Positions 1 to 9,753 of a DNA stretch of 64,000 nucleotides are shown one piece after another. Positions within the stretch are counted from its first letter, which is position 1. Each line of letters opens with the position of its first letter. Below the pieces are notes generated by a model. It was not told where the DNA came from, searched no databases, and was given only the letters and a program-made list of their open reading frames with translations. The stretch is taken from NCBI GenBank assembly GCA_041494805.1, contig JBGQBN010000006.1, positions 1-64,000 of the forward strand, written 5' to 3'. A program made the translations under genes and the position numbers. This DNA comes from JBGQBN01 sp041494805 (lineage in GTDB: Bacteria; Acidobacteriota; Terriglobia; Terriglobales; Acidobacteriaceae).

Positions 1-304
1 CATCCATCTGCGCCGCGCCCGTAATCATGTTCTTGATGTAGTCGGCGTGGCCCGGACAATCCACGTGCGCGTAGTGCCGCTTGTCGGTCTCGTACTCCAC
101 GTGGGCGGTCGCGATGGTGATGCCGCGCGCCTTTTCTTCCGGCGCGTTGTCGATCGAGTCAAACGAGCGGAACTGGATCTTGGGGTTGTGCTTCTGCAAA
201 ACTTTGGTGATGGCCGCGGTCAGCGTGGTCTTGCCATGGTCAATGTGACCAATCGTCCCCACGTTGCAGTGCGGCTTGTTGCGTTCAAATTTCTCTTTCG
301 CCAT
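1..304 (-). CDS. tuf: Elongation factor Tu (N-terminal part, runs off the window)
   Basis: GTPase that carries aminoacyl-tRNA to the ribosome. The visible 101 residues begin MAKEKFERNKPHCNVGTIGH and contain the P-loop GHVDHGKT, the switch I sequence RGITI and the G3 motif DCPGH, all in canonical positions. The ATG is at 304-302. The gene is last in the str operon, 47 nt downstream of fusA on the same strand. A short GCGGGCA...TGCCCGC inverted element lies in the fusA-tuf gap. The C-terminal three quarters lie outside the window. Confidence 0.97.
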   Translation of the reverse strand, partial: MAKEKFERNKPHCNVGTIGHIDHGKTTLTAAITKVLQKHNPKIQFRSFDSIDNAPEEKARGITIATAHVEYETDKRHYAHVDCPGHADYIKNMITGAAQMD

Positions 305-351
305 TTCCTAGCTCCGTGTAGCGCGGGCACTCTTGCCCGCGTCTTTTGCCT

Positions 352-2496
<2,145 letters not shown>

Positions 2497-2531
2497 ATCG
2501 CTATCCTTCCCAATCTGTTCTCAAAATCTCT

Positions 2532-2583
2532 GTAGAGACGTAACTAGTTACGCCTCCAGACGTAGCAAGCTACGCGTCTCTAC
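2532..2583. repeat. GTAGAGACG palindromic repeat, copy 1 (rpsG-fusA gap)
   Basis: Two adjacent palindromes, CGTAACTAGTTACG (2539-2552) and CGTAGCAAGCTACG (2561-2574), are nested between outer arms GTAGAGACG and CGTCTCTAC. The same architecture recurs at 15019-15082, 23500-23569 and 35565-35634. It can fold as one long hairpin or as two. It sits inside the str operon, so it is transcribed. Confidence 0.85.
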
Positions 2584-2594
2584 GAAAAACCTTG

Positions 2595-3065
2595 CTACCA
2601 CCGGTAATGCGCGAAGGCCTTATTGGCCTCCGCCATACGGTGGACGTCTTCTTTCTTCTTAATCGCCGCACCCTTACCATTTGCGGCATCGAGCAATTCA
2701 TTAGTCAGCTTGTCGATCATGCCCTTCTCGGCGCGTCCACGAGAATAGGTAATCAACCAGCGGATGGCCAGCGAAGTCCGGCGATCGGCGTTCACTTCCA
2801 CCGGCACCTGATAATTGGCGCCACCGACGCGGCGGCTCTTGACTTCCAGCAGCGGCTTGGCATTCTCCACCGCCTTCTTGAAGAGCTTCAGGGCTTCGTC
2901 GCCGCCCTTGGTTTGCAGGCGGGTCAGGGCCTCGTAAAAGATACCTTCCGCAGTGCTCTTCTTGCCCTGCCACATCATGGAGTTGACGAACTTCGTCACC
3001 AGGTCCGAGCCGTAAACCGGATCGGCTTCCACAGTCCGCTTGGCGATATGTCCTTTTCTAGGCAT
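2595..3065 (-). CDS. rpsG: 30S ribosomal protein S7
   Basis: 156 residues, the normal length. It begins MPRKGHIAKRTVEADPVYGS, and carries the conserved SRRVGGANYQVPVEV and AIRWLITYSRGR segments of S7, which binds the 3' domain of 16S rRNA and nucleates head assembly. It is second in the str operon, 89 nt after rpsL. Confidence 0.98.
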   Translation of the reverse strand: MPRKGHIAKRTVEADPVYGSDLVTKFVNSMMWQGKKSTAEGIFYEALTRLQTKGGDEALKLFKKAVENAKPLLEVKSRRVGGANYQVPVEVNADRRTSLAIRWLITYSRGRAEKGMIDKLTNELLDAANGKGAAIKKKEDVHRMAEANKAFAHYRW

Positions 3066-3096
3066 GTAGCTCTTAGCTCCAACTTTCCTGCTGACG

Positions 3097-3152
3097 GTTT
3101 CAAAGTTTCAAGGTTGCAAGGTTTCAAAACCCGTGCCTCGGAAACTTTGAAA
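3097..3152. repeat. TTTCAAGGTTTCAAA-type repeat between rpsL and rpsG
   Basis: The stretch is made of imperfect tandem words (GTTTCAAAG, TTTCAAGG, TTGCAAGG, GTTTCAAAAC) followed by an inverted copy (AAACTTTGAAACC), giving a hairpin. It fills most of the rpsL-rpsG gap and is a different repeat family from the GTAGAGACG palindromes. No function can be read from it. Confidence 0.65.
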
Positions 3153-3154
3153 CC

Positions 3155-3526
3155 TTACTTCGGTCTCTTGGCGCCATACTTCGAACGGCTCTGCTTGCGG
3201 CCAGCGACGCCCACGGCGTCCAGAGTTCCGCGCACCACGTGATAGCGAACGCCCGGCAGGTCCTTCACCCGGCCGCCGCGGATCAGCACAATCGAGTGTT
3301 CCTGCAGGTTGTGACCGACGCCAGGGATGTAGGTCGTGACTTCGATCCCGTTGGTCAGCCGTACGCGGGCCACCTTGCGCAAGGCCGAGTTCGGCTTCTT
3401 GGGCGTCTGGGTGTACACGCGGGTACAGACGCCGCGCTTTTGCGGGCATCCCTGCAACGCTGGGCTAGCTGTCTTGTAACGCGGCCGTTTGCGGCCGTCA
3501 CGCACGAGTTGATTGAAGGTAGGCAT
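3155..3526 (-). CDS. rpsL: 30S ribosomal protein S12
   Basis: 123 residues, begins MPTFNQLVRDGRK. It has the conserved TPKKPNSALRKVARVRLTNG block, where streptomycin-resistance lysines occur and the wild-type lysines are present, and the GVRYHVVRG segment. It is part of the decoding centre and the first gene of the str operon. The usual upstream neighbours rpoB and rpoC are absent here; a divergent lipoprotein gene lies beyond a 700-nt gap. Confidence 0.98.
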   Translation of the reverse strand: MPTFNQLVRDGRKRPRYKTASPALQGCPQKRGVCTRVYTQTPKKPNSALRKVARVRLTNGIEVTTYIPGVGHNLQEHSIVLIRGGRVKDLPGVRYHVVRGTLDAVGVAGRKQSRSKYGAKRPK

Positions 3527-3975
3527 GCTTTGCTCTTTGCTGCTCCTTCAGCCGCGCCTTCTCCTTCGCACGCCCACAAGGGCGCACAAATGCGGACCAG
3601 CGCCGCTTCTGCTTTTCCCTTATTCAGGGACTGGATGGCGGACCCGCCAACCATGCTTCCCGCCGCGCACAATGTCGGCGAGAGATTTCCGGTTTCCCGT
3701 TCAGACTAAACGCCAACGACGGTGGCGCCAGGCCCGGTTGTGTTTCCGCCGGGAGGTGCTCCGTTTCGGTAGCACTGCCCCACATAGCCTTCCAAACGGG
3801 CGGAAGGTGCGCGCAGGGCGTTTCAGCGAGGGCGTCCCCGGAAGGTTCGCTTCCAGAAACGTGTATCTCTAAAGCTCAGCTGCTTTCTTCCGGGGTCTTC
3901 CGCACGCACACACGCGCGCAGCGAGGAAAAACCACCGCGTACAGGCAAGCCAGACTTAACTCGCGGAACCTTACA
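3527..3975 (-). promoter_or_regulatory. Long 5' leader of the str operon
   Basis: No gene is convincing here on either strand. If transcription starts from the promoter at 3976-4005, the rpsL message has a leader of about 440 nt. The leader is GC-rich and has several inverted repeats. A Shine-Dalgarno-like AAGGAG lies about 18 nt before the rpsL ATG, farther than usual. A leader of this length is compatible with autoregulation by a ribosomal protein, which is inference only. Confidence 0.4.
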
Positions 3976-4005
3976 ACTATAGCAACTCGGATCGCACATC
4001 GTCAA
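3976..4005 (-). promoter_or_regulatory. Sigma-70-type promoter for the str operon
   Basis: Read on the minus strand the sequence is TTGACG (4005-4000), an 18-nt spacer, then TATAGT (3981-3976). Both hexamers are near consensus. The predicted start is near 3969, pointing at rpsL. Confidence 0.65.
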
Positions 4006-4235
4006 CCGTAGCATGGCGCATCATAGTTGCGAAGGAGGACATCGCTGGGGAAGGTGTCGTCGCTCCAAGCTGGACAGGAGATCCCTCGCTTCGCTCGGGA
4101 TTTCGGCGCGCGGCTCAGACGCCGCGCAAGCGCCTCAACTTGCTGAAAAGATTCGCAGCCTCTACACTGGAAATTTTCCAGTGGAGGGCGTGCTCGTCCC
4201 GTGGGAACCATGGGGCGCGGAGGATGTGAGGATGT

Positions 4236-6443
4236 ATGGGTAGGTCTGTTTCGGTCGGTCTTGCAATTATTCTTCTTCTCTTGACCACCGGCCTGGCCGG
4301 ATGCGGCGGCGGCGCCACCAAGGCTGCACAGTTCCCGGTTCCGGCCCGCATCACTCTTTCGCCCGCCACCGACGCTTCCCTGGATGTGGGATTGATCCAG
4401 TCTTTTACGGCGGCCGCACAAAACAACAAGCAACAAAACCTCACTGAGCCGATTTCTTTCCATTCCAGCAATACGGCGGTGCTGACCGTCGCCAGCAACG
4501 GCCTGGCCTGCGCCGGCTCATGGGATTCGCTGAGCAACCCCCAAATCTGTACGCCGGGGCCGGTCGGCGTGGCCCAGGTGACGGCGTCGGCGCGGGGAGT
4601 TAGCAGTCCGCCGACAACGGTTTACGTGCATCAGCACATTCAGAACATCCAGGTGAGCCCGGTAACACCGCCGACAACGCCCTGTTTTTCGAAGGACCAG
4701 ACGTTCAATTACGCGGCAAGAGCGTATAGCCTGGGCGAGAATAACAGCCTGGTCGATATCACCTCCACGGTGGGCACGTTCGCCTGGCAAGCGGTCAACC
4801 CCAACGTTGTAATCCTGAGCACCACGGCCAGCGGTCTGCTCCCAGGCCAAGCCCAGGCCGTTGCCCATTTTCCTGGTGTGACTGCCATCTTTGCCAGCGT
4901 CAGCGGCGTGAATAGCCTGCCTATATCCTTCGCGACCTGTAGCGTGAAGTCGATCACGCTAGAGGTCAGCGGCTCGAGTGACAACTCTTTCAGCGTGACC
5001 GTGGGCGGGTCGAAAAGCATCACTGCGACGGTAGTCGATACGCTGGACAACACCATTACCCAGGTACCTTTGACCTGGAGTTCCTCTGAGACGGGCGTGG
5101 TAACCGTCTCCAGCAGCGGCTTGGCCAGCGGGGTTCGGCCGGGAACCTCCACCATCATCGCGTCCTGCACTCCACCGACTTGTAACATCGGACTCTTACC
5201 CACCGTGCCGATTTATCCCGCTGGTGTGGTCAATGCCACCGTGACCGGAACCACCTCCACCACAACCGTGTTCGTTGCCACCACAGGTTGTACCCAGAAT
5301 GGCCAACCGATTGATGGCTGCACCAGCACGATTGTTCCAGTAAATGGCACCACTGTGGGGACCGGGATCACTTTGCCCGCGACGCCGAATTCCATGGTCT
5401 TCAGCCGTGACGGGACGAGAGCCTATCTGGGCACCGAACTGGGGCTGCTGGGCAGTAAGGGACTGATGGTCCTTGATCCGGCGACTCCCGCCCTCAGCGA
5501 GCACACCTCGGTGACAGGGAAAGTGCTGACGGTTTCGCCGGACGGGAAAAAGGTCATTATTTCCCATACCAATCCCAACGAGCCGCCGAACCAAGCCTTT
5601 GTATTTGATACGACCAATAACAGCACGGTGGCATTGCCCATCGCGGGAGTCACGGCCGCCGATTTTTCGCCGGATAGTCTGAAGGCCTACATCTTGGCTC
5701 GCAATACTCCCTGCAGTTCCGGGTTGGGCATCGCTTGTCTCTACGTTTATTCCACAGTCGATGCGTTGCGGGCCATCCCGCTTCTTGCCCCGGTCAACGA
5801 TGTGTCGTTTCTTTCCGAAGGCGCGTTTGCCTACCTGGCGGGGGGCGACCCCGCCGGCGTGGTCGTATACAGAACTTGCGATAACACCATTGCCACGGAT
5901 GCTACCGAGCCCGGCCCAATCCCGCAGATTCTAACCACCCCGGCTGTGCCAAGTTTCATAAAGACGCTTGGAAGTGCAAGCAAAGTGCTCGACGTAGATT
6001 CCCCTGGCATCGATCTCATCACCGTGAACAACCTTAACGCAGACGACTGTTTGCCTGAGGCTCCTCCCTTGCCACCCACGCCGAACGTGAGCAACAGCGT
6101 TTCATCGTTCAACTTCGGTCAGGGTAACTTCGTTCCCACACAGTTAATCGTCTCGCCCGACAGTTCGAGGGCCTACGTGTTCACCACCAATCTAGGCAGT
6201 GTTTTGGTGTTCAACATTGGCAGCCAGACCTCGAGCGCCATCGCGCTCACGGGGAATGCGATCCCGATCCAGGCTTCCCTCACGCCTGACGGCACCCTGC
6301 TATACGTGGCTGCCAGCGACGGCACCGTACACGTTTTGGATACCGTGGCAGGAAGCGACACCCACCAGATCTCGTTTCCGCAGAATTTCTGCAACATTGA
6401 TACGATCACCTGCAATCCGGATTTGATTGTGGTGCAGCCGTAG
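4236..6443 (+). CDS. Secreted lipoprotein with Ig-like (Big_2-type) domains and a YncE-like beta-propeller
   Basis: 735 residues. The N-terminus is a lipoprotein signal with lipobox LAGC (Cys23), so it is likely anchored in the envelope. About residues 35-115 and 230-310 resemble bacterial Ig-like Big_2 repeats (SITATVVDTLDN, GVVTVSSSGLASG). From about residue 370 to the end there are repeated blades of the kind FSRDGTRAYLGTELG, VSPDGKKVIISHTN and VSPDSSRAYVFTTN, typical of seven-bladed YncE-type propellers. GAGGATGT precedes the ATG. Ligand and role are unknown. Large secreted proteins of this build are common in Acidobacteriota. Confidence 0.8.
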   Translation: MGRSVSVGLAIILLLLTTGLAGCGGGATKAAQFPVPARITLSPATDASLDVGLIQSFTAAAQNNKQQNLTEPISFHSSNTAVLTVASNGLACAGSWDSLSNPQICTPGPVGVAQVTASARGVSSPPTTVYVHQHIQNIQVSPVTPPTTPCFSKDQTFNYAARAYSLGENNSLVDITSTVGTFAWQAVNPNVVILSTTASGLLPGQAQAVAHFPGVTAIFASVSGVNSLPISFATCSVKSITLEVSGSSDNSFSVTVGGSKSITATVVDTLDNTITQVPLTWSSSETGVVTVSSSGLASGVRPGTSTIIASCTPPTCNIGLLPTVPIYPAGVVNATVTGTTSTTTVFVATTGCTQNGQPIDGCTSTIVPVNGTTVGTGITLPATPNSMVFSRDGTRAYLGTELGLLGSKGLMVLDPATPALSEHTSVTGKVLTVSPDGKKVIISHTNPNEPPNQAFVFDTTNNSTVALPIAGVTAADFSPDSLKAYILARNTPCSSGLGIACLYVYSTVDALRAIPLLAPVNDVSFLSEGAFAYLAGGDPAGVVVYRTCDNTIATDATEPGPIPQILTTPAVPSFIKTLGSASKVLDVDSPGIDLITVNNLNADDCLPEAPPLPPTPNVSNSVSSFNFGQGNFVPTQLIVSPDSSRAYVFTTNLGSVLVFNIGSQTSSAIALTGNAIPIQASLTPDGTLLYVAASDGTVHVLDTVAGSDTHQISFPQNFCNIDTITCNPDLIVVQP

Positions 6444-6468
6444 GAAGGCGGGATCTGGGCTCTAGGCC

Positions 6469-6936
6469 TTAGGCTTTGGGTTTCAGGCTTTGGGTCGCTG
6501 GAGCCTGCGGCCTAGAGCCTGGAATCTGATTTTCCAGTTCCCGACCGACGCTGTCGAGTACTCCGTTGATGAATTGCACGGATTCCGGGCTGGAGAACTT
6601 GCGCGCGACTTCCAGCGCCTCATTGATAACGACGGCGCGCGGCGTGGCGGGAAAGCCCAGCAGTTCCGCAACGGCGGCGCGCATGACATTGCGGTCCACT
6701 GCGGCCATGCGCTCCATGCGCCAGTGCTCGGCGTGACGCTCGATCAAGCCGTCGATCTCTGTAGTGCGATCCGTGGCCACTCGAAAGAGGTCATCGGCGA
6801 AGCCGCGCACTTCGGCGTCCACGGAACTGCGCTCGTTCCAGAAAGTCCTGCGCACGTCCTCGGCACCCTGACGGCCCATGTCGGCCTGAAAGAGCATCTG
6901 GAGTGCGAGTTCGCGAGATTTTCGGCGGGTTCCCAT
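6469..6936 (-). CDS. nusB: Transcription antitermination factor NusB
   Basis: 155 residues. It begins MGTRRKSRELALQMLFQADM and contains the conserved AVDRNVMRAAVAELL and PRAVVINEALEVARKFSSPES segments of the all-helical NusB fold. NusB pairs with S10 (NusE) at boxA to keep RNA polymerase elongating through rRNA operons. It follows ribH on the same strand, as in many bacteria. The last 16 or so residues (GSRPQAPATQSLKPKA) lie beyond the conserved fold and are encoded by a repetitive CCTAGGCCTTAGGCTTTGGG-like stretch, so the tail looks acquired from an intergenic repeat. Confidence 0.95.
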   Translation of the reverse strand: MGTRRKSRELALQMLFQADMGRQGAEDVRRTFWNERSSVDAEVRGFADDLFRVATDRTTEIDGLIERHAEHWRMERMAAVDRNVMRAAVAELLGFPATPRAVVINEALEVARKFSSPESVQFINGVLDSVGRELENQIPGSRPQAPATQSLKPKA

Positions 6937-6942
6937 TTAGGA

Positions 6943-6976
6943 CCGTGGTTCGTCGTTGGTCATTGGTCGTTGGCTT
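6943..6976. repeat. GTCGTTGGTC word repeat (nusB-ribH gap)
   Basis: Imperfect reiterations of GTCGTTGGTCATTGGTCGTTGG. An inverted copy at 7080-7110 is read as the 3' end of ribH. Related stretches flank lexA and thioredoxin (20290-20325, 20420-20443, 20935-21013). Confidence 0.6.
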
Positions 6977-7045
6977 TCAGCCCAGGCCTCAGTCTACATT
7001 CCCCGGAAAGCTCAAAAGGCGGGATTCTAGTGCTTCTTTCTGCTC

Positions 7046-7540
7046 TTAAGTCTGGTGGAAACGCGGGGACGTATTTTTTCTTTGACCAACGACCAACGAC
7101 GAACGCCCGACGACTGCTTTCTTCAGATTCGCCATCTCCACTGCCGCCAGCGCCGCTTCAAATCCTTTGTTGCCCATCTTAAGCCCAGCGCGGTCGATGG
7201 CCTGCTCCAGCGTGTCGCAGGTGAGCACACCGAAGGCGTGCGGCACTCCCGTCTCCTGCGCCGACTGGCCGATGCCGCGCGTAACTTCATTGACGATGAC
7301 GTCGTAGTGCGCGGTGTCGCCTCGCAGCAGGCAGCCCAAACAGATGATGGCGTCGTATTTCTTGGTTTCCGCCAGCGTACGCGCGGCCGAGGGGATTTCG
7401 AAGGCACCGGGGACCCGGACAACCTGGATGTTTTCCCGCTTCGCACCACAGCGGAGCAGGCCATCGAGAGTGCTTTGCAGCAGCCGTTCCGTGATAAAAG
7501 CGTTGAAGCGAGACACGACGATGCCAAAGCGCTTCCCCAT
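7046..7540 (-). CDS. ribH: 6,7-dimethyl-8-ribityllumazine synthase
   Basis: Penultimate enzyme of riboflavin synthesis, condensing ribitylaminouracil with a butanone phosphate. Motifs seen are VVSRFNAFITERLL, VPGAFEIPSAA, CLGCLLRGDTAHYDVI (catalytic His region), GVLTCDTLEQAIDRAG and GNKGFEAALAAVEMANL. The first ATG (7540-7538) gives 164 residues, but the conserved preceding segment (ALEGKLSAMGKRFG; family form EGxLxxxGxxxGIVV) is encoded upstream of that ATG. That upstream frame stays open back through an intergenic repeat without any ATG, GTG or TTG close to the expected start. The last 20 or so residues (VGRSSLVVGQRKNTS...) exceed the family and are read from a GTCGTTGGTC repeat. Co-oriented with nusB downstream. 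Confidence 0.9.
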   Translation of the reverse strand: MGKRFGIVVSRFNAFITERLLQSTLDGLLRCGAKRENIQVVRVPGAFEIPSAARTLAETKKYDAIICLGCLLRGDTAHYDVIVNEVTRGIGQSAQETGVPHAFGVLTCDTLEQAIDRAGLKMGNKGFEAALAAVEMANLKKAVVGRSSLVVGQRKNTSPRFHQT

Positions 7541-7597
7541 GGCGCTGAGTTTGCCTTCGAGTGCCTTGACCGGGAATCCTTTCGGATCTTTGCTTTT

Positions 7598-7670
7598 CTT
7601 CTCCGTGGCTCGGTGTCTCCGTGGTGAATGTTTTGCGATCCGCGTGAATCCGCGCAAATCCGTGGCCGCC
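7598..7670. repeat. CACGGAG/CACGGATT dispersed repeat upstream of ribH
   Basis: On the minus strand this reads CCACGGATTTGCGCGGATTC, then CACGGAGACACCGAGCCACGGAG. The same words occur at 8464-8611 and 30604-30638, and a short version follows the LemA gene near 16955. The copy here is open in the ribH frame. Confidence 0.75.
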
Positions 7671-7671
7671 C

Positions 7672-8454
7672 TTATTTTCCCTTGAACTGCGCCGGCCGCT
7701 TTCCCAGGAACGCGGTCGTGCCTTCCTTCCGGTCTTCCGTGGCGCAGCACACGCCGAATAGCACCGCTTCCAGATAAAGACCCTCGGCCAGCGTCGTCTC
7801 CATACCTTTGTTGACTGCCTCCATCGCGTACTGCACGGCTAGCGGCGCGTTGGCGATGACCTTCTGCGCGATGGCCTCGGCACGCGGAATCAAACCCGCC
7901 GGTGCGATGACTTCATTCACCAGGCCAATGCGGTGAGCCTCCTGCGCCGTGATCATGTCGCCCGTGGTCACAAGCTGCATGGCGATGCCTTTGCCCACCA
8001 GCCGAGGCAGACGCTGCGATCCCCCCAAGCCCGGAATAATGCCAAGCTTCACCTCGGGCTGACCGAGCTTGGCGTTTTCACTGGCCAGGCGCATGGTGCA
8101 AGCCATGGCGATCTCGCATCCGCCGCCCAGCGCGAAGCCATTAATGCAGGCGATCACCGGTTTGCCGAGGTTTTCGATTAACTCAAGAACGCTCTGGCCT
8201 CGATGCGTGTATTCCTTGCCGCTGACTGCGTCCAGCTTGGCCAGCTCGCCGATGTCCGCGCCCGCGATGAACGCCTTCTCGCCCGCGCCAGTCATGATGG
8301 CCACGCGGATGTTGGTGTCGTTCTTGATGTCGGTGAACGCCGCGCGCAGCTCTTCCATGGTGGCCGAGTTCAGCGCGTTGAGCACCTTCGGCCGGTTGAC
8401 GGTGACGTAGGCGATGGAGTTTTTCTTTTCGTAGAGGATGTTGTCGAAGTTCAT
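7672..8454 (-). CDS. Enoyl-CoA hydratase/isomerase family protein
   Basis: Crotonase-fold enzyme, likely hydrating short-chain 2-enoyl-CoA. Motifs are FIAGADIGEL (oxyanion-hole helix), INGFALGGGCEIAMACTMRLA and KLGQPEVKLGIIPGLGGSQRLPRLVG, with both catalytic glutamates (GGGCE and PEVKLG) present. I chose the ATG at 8454-8452 (MNFDNILYEKK, 260 residues). The frame is open nine more codons (MLIRGRFDL), but those are encoded by the CACGGATT repeat. The next gene upstream on the same strand is a 3-hydroxyacyl-CoA dehydrogenase, so the pair fits beta-oxidation or butyryl-CoA metabolism. Confidence 0.93.
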   Translation of the reverse strand: MNFDNILYEKKNSIAYVTVNRPKVLNALNSATMEELRAAFTDIKNDTNIRVAIMTGAGEKAFIAGADIGELAKLDAVSGKEYTHRGQSVLELIENLGKPVIACINGFALGGGCEIAMACTMRLASENAKLGQPEVKLGIIPGLGGSQRLPRLVGKGIAMQLVTTGDMITAQEAHRIGLVNEVIAPAGLIPRAEAIAQKVIANAPLAVQYAMEAVNKGMETTLAEGLYLEAVLFGVCCATEDRKEGTTAFLGKRPAQFKGK

Positions 8455-8463
8455 AAGGTCAAA

Positions 8464-8611
8464 TCTGCCACGGATTAACACGGATCAACCAATTCTAACC
8501 ACAGAGGCACGGAGTTACAGAGAAAAACAACACTAGGCTCTTGACGTTTCTCTGTGAGTCCGTGCCTCTGTTGTCAAAAATCCGTGTCAATCCGCGCAAA
8601 TCTGTGGCCAA
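8464..8611. repeat. CACGGATT/CACGGAG element, inverted pair
   Basis: Arms 8502-8525 (CAGAGGCACGGAGTTACAG...) and 8547-8570 (its near-perfect reverse complement) form a 24-bp stem with only a few mismatches. Outside them CCACGGATTAACACGGATC (8469 on) is matched by ATCCGTGTCAATCCGCGC on the right. The element fills the gap between the hydratase and dehydrogenase genes and looks like a small mobile hairpin element. Confidence 0.8.
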
Positions 8612-8616
8612 GACGT

Positions 8617-9495
8617 TCAGAGCTTGTTCGCCTTCGGATTATTCGGGTCCGAGTAATCGTAGAACCCCTTGCCTGTCTTCCGCCCATACCACCCTGCCAT
8701 CACCATCCGCTTTAGCAGCGGAGGCGAGGCGAAACGCCGTTCCTTGAACTCGTCGTACATCACGTGAGTGATGTAGTAAGTCGTCTCCAAACCCACAAAG
8801 TCGAGCAGTGTGAACGGCCCCATGGGATAGCCGCAGCCCAGCTTCATGGCGTTATCAATGTCTTCGATCGAGCCCACACCCTCTTCGTAGGCGCGGATGG
8901 CATCGAGCAGATACGGCACCAGCAGCCGGTTTACGATGAATCCGGTCTTGTCGCTGGTGCGCACCGGCACCTTGCCCAATTTCTTGCCGAATTCGTACGC
9001 GGCGTCGTACACGTCGCTGGCCGTGGCGATGGTGCGCACCACTTCGACCAGCTTCATCAGTGGCACGGGATTGAAGAAGTGCAGTCCGATGAAGCGCTCT
9101 GGGCGCCTGGTGGCGGTCATCAGCTCGGTGATCGAAATGGACGAGGTATTCGATGCGAAGATGGCGTCTTTCTTCACGATGCCGTCGAGCGCGGCGTACA
9201 TCTTCTTCTTCTCAGCGACGTTCTCGATGACGGCCTCGATAACGATGTCGGAGCCGGCCAGGTCTTGCATGTTGGTCGTACCTTTGAGGCGGGCGCGAAT
9301 AGCCTGTGGAGTCTCCTTGATCGTACTCTTCTCGGCGAATTTGGCCAGCGACTTTTCGATGCCGGCAAAGCCTTTGTCGAGATACTTCTGCTCGACTTCG
9401 AGCACGGTAACTTCAAACCCTGCCGTGGCTGCGACCTGCGCGATGCCCGAGCCCATCAGACCGCAACCGAGAACCCCGACTTTCCTGATTTCCAT
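8617..9495 (-). CDS. 3-hydroxybutyryl-CoA dehydrogenase (3-hydroxyacyl-CoA dehydrogenase family)
   Basis: 292 residues from the ATG at 9495-9493, preceded by AGGAAA at a good distance. The N-terminal Rossmann fold has GVLGCGLMGSGIAQVAA (GxGxxG). NTSSISITELM and RFIGLHFFNPVPLMKLVEVV carry the catalytic His-Asn signature. The C-terminal dimerisation domain includes KTGFIVNRLLVPYLLDAIR. It oxidises 3-hydroxyacyl-CoA with NAD(P). An upstream in-frame extension of 46 codons exists but is poor and lacks family similarity. Same strand as the enoyl-CoA hydratase. Confidence 0.95.
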   Translation of the reverse strand: MEIRKVGVLGCGLMGSGIAQVAATAGFEVTVLEVEQKYLDKGFAGIEKSLAKFAEKSTIKETPQAIRARLKGTTNMQDLAGSDIVIEAVIENVAEKKKMYAALDGIVKKDAIFASNTSSISITELMTATRRPERFIGLHFFNPVPLMKLVEVVRTIATASDVYDAAYEFGKKLGKVPVRTSDKTGFIVNRLLVPYLLDAIRAYEEGVGSIEDIDNAMKLGCGYPMGPFTLLDFVGLETTYYITHVMYDEFKERRFASPPLLKRMVMAGWYGRKTGKGFYDYSDPNNPKANKL

Positions 9496-9753
9496 CGTCA
9501 ATTTCCTCGCCCCGGATCCACCGAAGTCAAAAGTAATTCGACCACGGAGGTGAATGGTCAATTCAAACTCTCCACCACCATCGCAATCCCCTGCCCGCCG
9601 CCGGATCAGAATGGTTCCGAATGGCTCGGCCAAACTTGGTAGTTTAACAGCGGTAAAGGGATTTCCGCCATTTTCAACTTTCGATTTGCAATTGCCAACT
9701 TAGGAATGAGTTTGGGATCAATCGGAACTTGCCAATTGGAAATCGGCAGTCCG

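Noticed and set aside
4013..4243. 76-codon frame just upstream of the lipoprotein
   Set aside because: Composition is repeat-like (ATCCCTCGCTTCGCTCGGGAT stretch) and it overlaps the lipoprotein start; no support as a gene.
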